A stretch of 6,650 bases of DNA from JAYSRU01 sp043720875. GTDB lineage: Bacteria; Bacteroidota; Bacteroidia; Flavobacteriales_D; Crocinitomicaceae. Location of the stretch: positions 1 to 6,650 of the forward strand of contig JAYSRU010000014.1 in the NCBI GenBank assembly GCA_043720875.1, read 5' to 3'. Of the stretch, positions 1 through 4,181 are shown one piece after another. Each line of letters opens with the position of its first letter. Within the stretch, counting starts at the first letter, position 1. Both the position numbers and the translations under genes were made by a program. The notes under the pieces are model-generated. The model searched no databases. It was not told where the DNA came from and saw nothing but the letters and a program-made list of their open reading frames with translations.

Positions 1-837
1 CTTAATAGAAACACTGTCGGTACAATACCCATCAATGAATAAGGTGTCAATTATCGTTTGTGTTTCTAACGAATCTATTAATACTTTACTTCCATGTCCA
101 AATTTAAGGTATCTAAACGTATTACTACCTGACATTGGATTAAATTGATTCTTGTGGAAATTCAATGTCACCTTATTAAAGGTAGAACTGTCTGTTCTAA
201 AGAAGTTACCAACTGAAAATGGGCTTACGGTAATTTTAGAAGTTCCTGCAAATAAATTGAAGTCTCTTGATCCTTGTGAATTCCAACCCACTTTTAAATC
301 CATAATGGTTGAACCTAAGATCATTGTACTCGTTAATGAATCTTGTGCAATAAAGGTTCCTGTTTTAATATAGAAGTTGTTGGTTCTAAAAACGCCTCTT
401 ACGGTTATCAGTTCAGATTGGTAATCAGAATTGATAATACCATCTAAATGCAATGTATCCGTAGCAAGTGCTGAATTCAACATTATGAAACTGTTCATCT
501 TGCATGAATCTGGATTAAACCTAGCTCTATTTAAAAATATAACACCGTATATATTAGTATCCCGTTCAACCGTCATTTTTGAGATATACTTGATATTACC
601 AGTTGAATTTAACGTATCTGCCAACTTAAAATTGGCTGAATCAGCCATAGCTGTCCAAGTCATGCTTGCCACGGTAGCCATCGTGTCCAATGTTACGCGT
701 TGGTGATGTGCTGTAAATGAATTTTCATCAAAAATTAATGAATCTAACGCTGTAGGTATCCTTGTTCCTGGTGTTCCACCAGAACAAGATGACCAATGAA
801 TTGGGTTACTCCAGTTTCCTGTCCCTCCAATCCAATA
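1..837 (-). repeat. Long protein module 2 of the left repeat protein (residues 351 onward, incomplete)
   Basis: The second copy opens with YWIGGTGNWSNPIHWS and continues SGG, LIFDENSF and VASMTW (residues 406-411). The offset to module 1 is exactly 324 residues through this part. The later landmark TFRYLK (590) lies 357 residues after its counterpart TFKNLK (233), so module 2 carries about 33 extra residues in its middle. After TFRYLK come IIDTLFIDG and CTDSVSIK, matching DTLFM and the start of the Cys segment of module 1. The module is cut by the window edge. Confidence 0.7.
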
Positions 838-1887
838 TTTTTTATTCGAAACCGTCCAATTGATTGATCCTTGAGTGGTATCACTTGAAGTTAACGCGTA
901 CGTTCTTCCTCCAGTAATGTCTGCTTTAACGCCTCTTATGTCTAAAAAAGAACCCTTCAGCTGTGTTGCTGCAAGGACAGTAATTGTTGCCGCACTTGCT
1001 GCGCCAGGCAATGTTTTTGAACGAATAATTGGTAATGAAGAACAAGTTCCTGTACTCTTAATGTTCTTGAATCTTGTAATTGTCAAATCATCCAATGTCA
1101 ATGTATCTGTTGGAGACATAAACAAGGTATCAAAAATAGAACCTGTCACTTTTAATACCGTTGGATTAGAAATTTTTAGATTTTTAAACGTCTTACCACC
1201 AGTAAATAAATCTTGTGAAACCGTTCCTAAACATTCAATAAGCTTCGGTGAATTAAGAATTGTACAAGAAGCAGCAAATGTTGATGCCGTTCTCGTTTGC
1301 AATGTAGAATTTAACAAATCAATAGTTGTACCAGTGAATGAAAAACTATTTACGTTTAATATTATTGCGGTTCCTGTTAATCTCGGAGCTGCAATTGTCA
1401 AAGAACTCGACGAAGTAAAATTACCGATGTAGGTTAACCAGGAATTACCAGTTGCATTAATCGGAATACCCCAAGTTGCTCCATTTGACCTAAAAGTAAG
1501 CGTATCATTGATTGGACTAAAAGTCCCCGCTCCTGAAACTGTTAGCAAAGCGGTTAAAACTACTTTCTTTCTGGCTCTAAAAGTGAATGCCCCAGCTGAA
1601 TATGTAATGCTTGGTAAAGCCGTTGCAAACTCCATTGAAGCAACAATGAAATTGGCATTTTGAGTGACAACTGATCCTAGAATTAATCCAGAAGAAAGGT
1701 CAAAATTCGCTGTATCAGCAAGCGTTGGTAAACCAACACCAGCTGCACCACCACTAGAAAGTGACCAATGATTAACATCATTTGTATTTCCTGTCCCTCC
1801 TATCCAATAAAAATCTATTGCGAATGATTGTGAGGAAACAGTTAAAAATCCAATTAGTAAAGTAAAACGTAGTAATAAATGTTTCAT
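1..1887 (-). CDS. Large secreted repeat protein with YWIGGTGN modules, N-terminal part (C-terminus beyond left edge)
   Basis: The frame is open for 629 codons from the ATG at 1887 to base 1 with no stop, so the gene is cut by the window edge. The N-terminus is a classic signal peptide: MKH, a hydrophobic stretch LLLRFTLLIGFL, and a likely cut after SQSFA (residue 23). Two long modules follow, opening at Y27 (YWIGGTGNTNDVNHWS) and Y351 (YWIGGTGNWSNPIHWS). Each continues SGG...P...D...FD and then VASM (M85 and M409). The rest is rich in Thr, Ser, Asn and short beta-strand-like stretches, with TFKNLK at 233 and TFRYLK at 590. This architecture is known from very large Bacteroidota exported proteins, which usually end in a type IX secretion sorting domain; that end is not visible here. 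Surface adhesion is inferred, not shown. An in-frame upstream ATG at 1914 (MNINLLHAK...) is possible, but the 1887 start gives a more normal signal peptide. The gene lies 55 bases after the regulator at 1943-2569, with no TAnnTTTG box or terminator seen between them, so read-through is plausible. Confidence 0.88.
   Translation of the reverse strand, partial: MKHLLLRFTLLIGFLTVSSQSFAIDFYWIGGTGNTNDVNHWSLSSGGAAGVGLPTLADTANFDLSSGLILGSVVTQNANFIVASMEFATALPSITYSAGAFTFRARKKVVLTALLTVSGAGTFSPINDTLTFRSNGATWGIPINATGNSWLTYIGNFTSSSSLTIAAPRLTGTAIILNVNSFSFTGTTIDLLNSTLQTRTASTFAASCTILNSPKLIECLGTVSQDLFTGGKTFKNLKISNPTVLKVTGSIFDTLFMSPTDTLTLDDLTITRFKNIKSTGTCSSLPIIRSKTLPGAASAATITVLAATQLKGSFLDIRGVKADITGGRTYALTSSDTTQGSINWTVSNKKYWIGGTGNWSNPIHWSSCSGGTPGTRIPTALDSLIFDENSFTAHHQRVTLDTMATVASMTWTAMADSANFKLADTLNSTGNIKYISKMTVERDTNIYGVIFLNRARFNPDSCKMNSFIMLNSALATDTLHLDGIINSDYQSELITVRGVFRTNNFYIKTGTFIAQDSLTSTMILGSTIMDLKVGWNSQGSRDFNLFAGTSKITVSPFSVGNFFRTDSSTFNKVTLNFHKNQFNPMSGSNTFRYLKFGHGSKVLIDSLETQTIIDTLFIDGYCTDSVSIK
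815..837 (-). repeat. DNA-level repeat encoding YWIGGTGN, copy 2
   Basis: This 23-base stretch matches the one at 1787-1809 at 22 of 23 positions. The only difference is an A for T at plus-strand position 829 versus 1801. The near identity, including third codon positions, contrasts with the strong divergence of the surrounding module sequence. Confidence 0.75.
838..1809 (-). repeat. Long protein module 1 of the left repeat protein (residues 27-350)
   Basis: This module is 324 residues long and runs from one YWIGGTGN motif to just before the next. Landmarks in order are YWIGGTGN, HWS, SGG, NFD, VASMEF (residues 82-87), TFKNLK (233-238), DTLFM, a Cys-containing CSSLPIIRS segment, and a closing TYALTSSDTTQGSINW that leads into the next YWIGG. 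The closing pattern (D...G..NW followed by YWIGG) is how such modules are usually joined. The fold is not known to me; beta-helix or beta-sandwich is a guess from composition. Confidence 0.72.
1787..1809 (-). repeat. DNA-level repeat encoding YWIGGTGN, copy 1
   Basis: Partner of the 23-base repeat at 815-837 (22 of 23 bases identical by eye). It marks the start of the first module, directly after the signal peptide. Confidence 0.75.
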
Positions 1888-1942
1888 TTTTGCGTGTAAT
1901 AAATTGATATTCATAATTTATGGTGTTCTTATTCTGTATATT

Positions 1943-2569
1943 TTAGGATAAAAATCCCATTCTATTTGCCGTCATTATCATTCCAGCAACATTTTTTATT
2001 TCCAATTTTTTGAAGATATTTTTCCGATGATTTTCAACTGTATTAACAGCTAAATGTAACTTTTCAGCAATTTCAGTTGACGTGTATTCTTGAGAAATCA
2101 TTGTCAGAACTTGTAACTCTCTATCAGAAAGAACTGAATTCATAACCAAATTACCTGGAGCATTAGTGATTGTAATTGGATTTGCAAAAAACTGCTCCTG
2201 GCTACGAACTTTCTCCACCGCATAAATAATATTTAAAGGATGCTGTTTTTTGTTCACGAATGCAAAAACTCCAAGGTCTTTTAAATTTTGGATAAGCATT
2301 TTACTCTTCAACACTGAATATACTATTAATTTTATGTTCGGGTAACTTAATCTTATCGCTTGAACAAGTCTAAATCCACTCAAATTGTCTGCAACGATTT
2401 CCAAAATCAATACATCTATCTTTGAAGATTCGAGTTTAGAAAGTAAAACACGGTTGTCGGAAATCGAAAATTCGATTTTAGCATTATCTACTTTTTCAAG
2501 CAAATAATTATTCATCCCTTTTAGCAACAAAGGATGATCATCAAGTAAGCCAATTTTTACAGTTTTCAT
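1943..2569 (-). CDS. NarL/LuxR-type response regulator with degenerate phosphoacceptor (Glu57)
   Basis: This is a 208-residue two-domain regulator of normal length for the NarL/FixJ family. The receiver domain (about 1-120) has the acidic pair D10-D11, the beta-4 Ser85 (VYS) and the beta-5 Lys107 (FVNKK). The phosphoacceptor position in LILEIV is Glu57 (GAA codon at 2399-2401), where the family has Asp. A linker (about 121-145) leads to a LuxR-type helix-turn-helix (about 147-208), with LSDRELQVL, TSTEIAEKL and the recognition-helix region VNTVENHRKNIFKK. It probably binds DNA without normal phosphorylation, either constitutively (Glu can mimic phospho-Asp) or through another signal; this is inference. 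It is a paralogue of the regulator at 2770-3396, collinear without gaps by hand alignment: about 33% identical over residues 1-120 and about 73% over 147-208. It has its own promoter-like box and lies just upstream of the left repeat protein, its most obvious candidate target. No histidine kinase is in view. Confidence 0.93.
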   Translation of the reverse strand: MKTVKIGLLDDHPLLLKGMNNYLLEKVDNAKIEFSISDNRVLLSKLESSKIDVLILEIVADNLSGFRLVQAIRLSYPNIKLIVYSVLKSKMLIQNLKDLGVFAFVNKKQHPLNIIYAVEKVRSQEQFFANPITITNAPGNLVMNSVLSDRELQVLTMISQEYTSTEIAEKLHLAVNTVENHRKNIFKKLEIKNVAGMIMTANRMGFLS

Positions 2570-2576
2570 ATTTTGA

Positions 2577-2603
2577 CAAAATTACAAATGGTAATGCCGA
2601 ATA
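2577..2603 (-). promoter_or_regulatory. Candidate promoter of the degenerate regulator gene
   Basis: Read on the minus strand, TAATTTTG (2584 to 2577) matches the Bacteroidota -7 consensus TAnnTTTG and ends 7 bases before the ATG at 2569. TATTCG (2603 to 2598) lies 13 bases further upstream, near the -33 position, in place of the usual TTTG-like element. The same TATTCG plus -7 box arrangement appears before the other regulator. A transcript from here would have almost no leader. Confidence 0.5.
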
Positions 2604-2606
2604 GGC

Positions 2607-2622
2607 TAGCTGAAAACCGCTA
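2607..2622. promoter_or_regulatory. Candidate operator: TAGC-N8-GCTA with GAAAACCGCTA
   Basis: The inverted repeat TAGC TGAAAACC GCTA lies 22 bases upstream of the -7 box of the degenerate regulator. The 11-base core GAAAACCGCTA (2612-2622) recurs exactly at 3578-3588. The dyad itself is not kept in the second copy, so the direct 11-mer is the stronger signal. Binding by either regulator is a guess. Confidence 0.35.
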
Positions 2623-2639
2623 ATTTTAAAAAAAGAAAT

Positions 2640-2653
2640 AAATAATATTATTT
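2640..2653. repeat. Perfect 14-base AT palindrome
   Basis: AAATAATATTATTT is its own reverse complement. It lies 55 bases upstream of the -7 box of the degenerate regulator, a common place for an activator site. In DNA this AT-rich a chance palindrome is possible. Confidence 0.35.
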
Positions 2654-2769
2654 CAAAAATGCAAAATATTCAAATTTCAATGTTCGATGAAATATCTTTT
2701 ACATTTAATTTAGTATGAAAGTACAAATCTGGTAATAACCAAAAGTCAATCTAAACTATGTTATTCTTT

Positions 2770-3396
2770 TTAAGAAATATAGCCCAGCCTATTCGCAGTC
2801 ATCATCATTCCTGCTACATTTTTGACTTCAAACTTTTTGAAAATATTTTTTCTGTGATTTTCCACCGTGTTTACAGCAATGCACAAAATGTCACTTATCT
2901 CTATTGAAGTCAATTCTTGGGAAATTAATTGCAAAACTCCAACTTCTCTGTCGGATAAAAAATAAGAATTCAAATCGCGGTATTTTGAAATTAAAAATTT
3001 GTATTCTTCTGGAACAAATAATTTACTTTCATTAATCGTATCAATTGCACTTAACAACATTTTTGGATCCGTTTTTTTGTTTACGTAACCGTTAACTCCA
3101 ATTGAAAACAAATTTTCAACCAACATAGAACTTTCCAAAGCGGTATAAGCCAAGAAATTTAAGAGTGGGTAATTTCTTTTCAAAAACTCTATCATTACAA
3201 ATCCATTCGAATCGCCGCAAGAAATATCAAAAATCAATAAGTCTACGTTATTATTTTCTAACGCATCATAAAGATCTTTAATCGTAGAAGAGGTGAAAAC
3301 AACTTCAGATTTGCTTTTTTTCTCTTTCAAGAAATCAATTACACCTCTTGTTGCAATTTGGTGTTCATCAAATAAACCTATTCTGATTTTTTTCAT
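2770..3396 (-). CDS. NarL/LuxR-type response regulator with intact receiver residues
   Basis: This is a 208-residue regulator with a receiver domain (about 1-120) and a C-terminal LuxR-type helix-turn-helix (about 147-208). The receiver keeps the full catalytic set by position: D10-E11 acidic pair, phosphoacceptor Asp57 in LIFDIS, Thr85 (AYT) and Lys107 (YVNKK). The DNA-binding domain carries LSDREVGVL, TSIEISDIL and AVNTVENHRKNIFKK. The last 15-residue stretch is identical to that of the regulator at 1943-2569, so both are expected to recognise the same or very similar sites. A cognate histidine kinase is not encoded here, so it is an orphan in this window. It is transcribed divergently from the secreted pair at 3654 onward and is separated from the downstream regulator by 197 bases. 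The ATG at 3396 gives the standard start for this family and is only 4 bases from a TATCTTTG box. Confidence 0.94.
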   Translation of the reverse strand: MKKIRIGLFDEHQIATRGVIDFLKEKKSKSEVVFTSSTIKDLYDALENNNVDLLIFDISCGDSNGFVMIEFLKRNYPLLNFLAYTALESSMLVENLFSIGVNGYVNKKTDPKMLLSAIDTINESKLFVPEEYKFLISKYRDLNSYFLSDREVGVLQLISQELTSIEISDILCIAVNTVENHRKNIFKKFEVKNVAGMMMTANRLGYIS

Positions 3397-3400
3397 AATT

Positions 3401-3426
3401 CAAAGATACAAAACCACCTACGAATA
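3401..3426 (-). promoter_or_regulatory. Candidate promoter of the intact regulator gene
   Basis: On the minus strand TATCTTTG (3408 to 3401) fits TAnnTTTG and ends only 4 bases before the ATG at 3396, implying a leaderless or nearly leaderless transcript. TATTCG (3426 to 3421) sits 12 bases further upstream, matching the layout in front of the paralogous regulator. Confidence 0.52.
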
Positions 3427-3452
3427 CGTGAAAATATGTTATGAAATGCATT

Positions 3453-3468
3453 ATTTTGTATACGAAAT
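3453..3468. repeat. Near-perfect 16-base palindrome in the divergent region
   Basis: In ATTTTGTATACGAAAT seven of eight base pairs are self-complementary, centred on GTATAC. It lies 44 bases upstream of the -7 box of the intact regulator and is a candidate dimer binding site. Its sequence differs from the palindrome at 2640-2653. Confidence 0.33.
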
Positions 3469-3577
3469 GTAAAAACCTTGAGCTTTTGAGCCTATTTACA
3501 TGCAATTCATTATAATTTTATAAACCACGATTTGTTGATTTTCAATTTCACTCGAAAATAAAATTAATAATTTGACG

Positions 3578-3588
3578 GAAAACCGCTA
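3578..3588 (+). promoter_or_regulatory. Second copy of the GAAAACCGCTA motif
   Basis: This is an exact 11-base match to 2612-2622. Here it is in the sense orientation, 23 bases upstream of the -7 box TAGTTTTG of the secreted pair. In the other copy it is antisense to the gene it precedes. Both copies are followed by AT-rich sequence with a run of A. Confidence 0.4.
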
Positions 3589-3611
3589 TTAAAAAACAAC
3601 CCTTTAAGCCT

Positions 3612-3619
3612 TAGTTTTG
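3612..3619 (+). promoter_or_regulatory. Candidate -7 promoter box of the secreted pair
   Basis: TAGTTTTG fits TAnnTTTG and would give a leader of roughly 30 bases before the ATG at 3654. No TTTG -33 element is seen at the usual spacing, so an activator may be needed. The leader has no Shine-Dalgarno sequence, only A-rich sequence before the start, which is normal in this phylum. Confidence 0.45.
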
Positions 3620-3653
3620 TGCTGAATTTAATTATTCTTAATAAACCGTTAAA

Positions 3654-4181
3654 ATGAGAAAAAATACTACCCGAAAATTAGTCTTGCTCGCTGGAGCTTT
3701 ATTACTGATTAATTTCAACTATTTTGCCCAAACCGAAGAAGAAGAAACTACAACAAAAGATTCTTCTAGAGTTATGGGTGCTGACATTAATGTCATCATT
3801 CCTCCTACTGGCTTTTTAGCAAAGCAAGAAATTAATGGATATTTAAATCCAGAATATAGCGCTGGAATTATTCTTTCTGTGGTACCAAACGTGAGTTATT
3901 TGAAAATAATGGAAGGTATGACAGAAGAATTTTTCACTACTAATAAATTGGTGAAAGTTTCAGAAGAAAAAATGACGAGTGCTAATGGCACTAAAGGTGT
4001 TCTTTACATTGCGACATTTATGCTAGAAGGCATTGAATTCATGAGATATACAGCACTTTATGGCGATTTAAGCAAGACCATTTGGGTTAATATTACGTAT
4101 CCATCAAAATACAAAGAACTTATGGACGATGAAATGCGTAAAAGCCTTAACACATTAACACTAACACCTGAAAAACGATGA
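3654..4181 (+). CDS. Small secreted protein of uncertain family (possibly PsbP/DcrB-like fold)
   Basis: The protein is 175 residues long with a clear signal peptide: MRKNTTRK, a hydrophobic LVLLAGALLLINFNYFA, and a likely cut before Gln26. An acidic, low-complexity stretch TEEEETTTKDSS follows. The rest (about residues 40-170) looks like a single compact alpha/beta domain: IIPPTGF, an alpha region YLKIMEGMTEEFF, strands around GTKGVLYIATFMLEG and MRYTALYGDLSKTIWVNITYP, and a C-terminal helix YKELMDDEMRKSL. The order (PP.GF start, G.kg.ly, ..gd...t..v...yP, final helix) resembles PsbP/DcrB-like domains. That is a pattern-level inference, not a family call. No catalytic motif is seen. Its stop TGA at 4179 overlaps the ATG at 4178 of the next gene (ATGA), so the two are almost certainly co-transcribed and translationally coupled. 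A helper, chaperone-like or periplasmic partner role for the giant protein is possible but untested. Confidence 0.9.
   Translation: MRKNTTRKLVLLAGALLLINFNYFAQTEEEETTTKDSSRVMGADINVIIPPTGFLAKQEINGYLNPEYSAGIILSVVPNVSYLKIMEGMTEEFFTTNKLVKVSEEKMTSANGTKGVLYIATFMLEGIEFMRYTALYGDLSKTIWVNITYPSKYKELMDDEMRKSLNTLTLTPEKR

Larger units (their letters stand above)
2570..2769. other. Intergenic region between the two regulator genes
   Basis: These bases hold the candidate promoter of the downstream regulator, a TAGC-N8-GCTA inverted repeat containing GAAAACCGCTA (2607-2622), and a perfect 14-base palindrome AAATAATATTATTT (2640-2653). A very weak hairpin TGGT-AATA-ACCA (2730-2741) lies after the stop of the upstream regulator. 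No convincing terminator or coding sequence was found. Confidence 0.6.
3397..3653. other. Divergent intergenic region between the intact regulator and the secreted pair
   Basis: This 257-base region carries a promoter-like box for each direction (3401-3408 minus, 3612-3619 plus), a copy of GAAAACCGCTA (3578-3588), and a near-palindrome ATTTTGTATACGAAAT (3453-3468). It also has a short AATGCATT palindrome (3445-3452). No small ORF with a credible start was recognised. It is the natural place for coordinated control of both sides. Confidence 0.6.

Noticed and set aside
152..1432. Three plus-strand open frames (152-373, 431-706, 875-1432)
   Set aside because: They lie antisense within the continuous minus-strand frame of the left repeat protein, which has a signal peptide and repeated motifs. 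Their translations show no domain and have no promoter or leader context.
1946..1957. GGAT-AAAA-ATCC hairpin at the end of the degenerate regulator gene as a terminator
   Set aside because: It is a four-pair AT-rich stem overlapping the stop codon, with no following T tract on the minus strand, so it is too weak to be called a terminator.
2730..2741. TGGTAATAACCA hairpin as terminator of the intact regulator
   Set aside because: The four-pair stem and absence of a T tract make it indistinguishable from chance.
3478..3491. Direct TTGAGC repeat in the divergent spacer
   Set aside because: Two six-base copies close together, without relation to a promoter box or to the other spacer, are likely chance.
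3654..4181. Calling the small secreted protein a lipoprotein
   Set aside because: There is no Cys lipobox near the signal peptide end; the sequence reads NYFAQTEEEE, which fits ordinary signal peptidase I cleavage.
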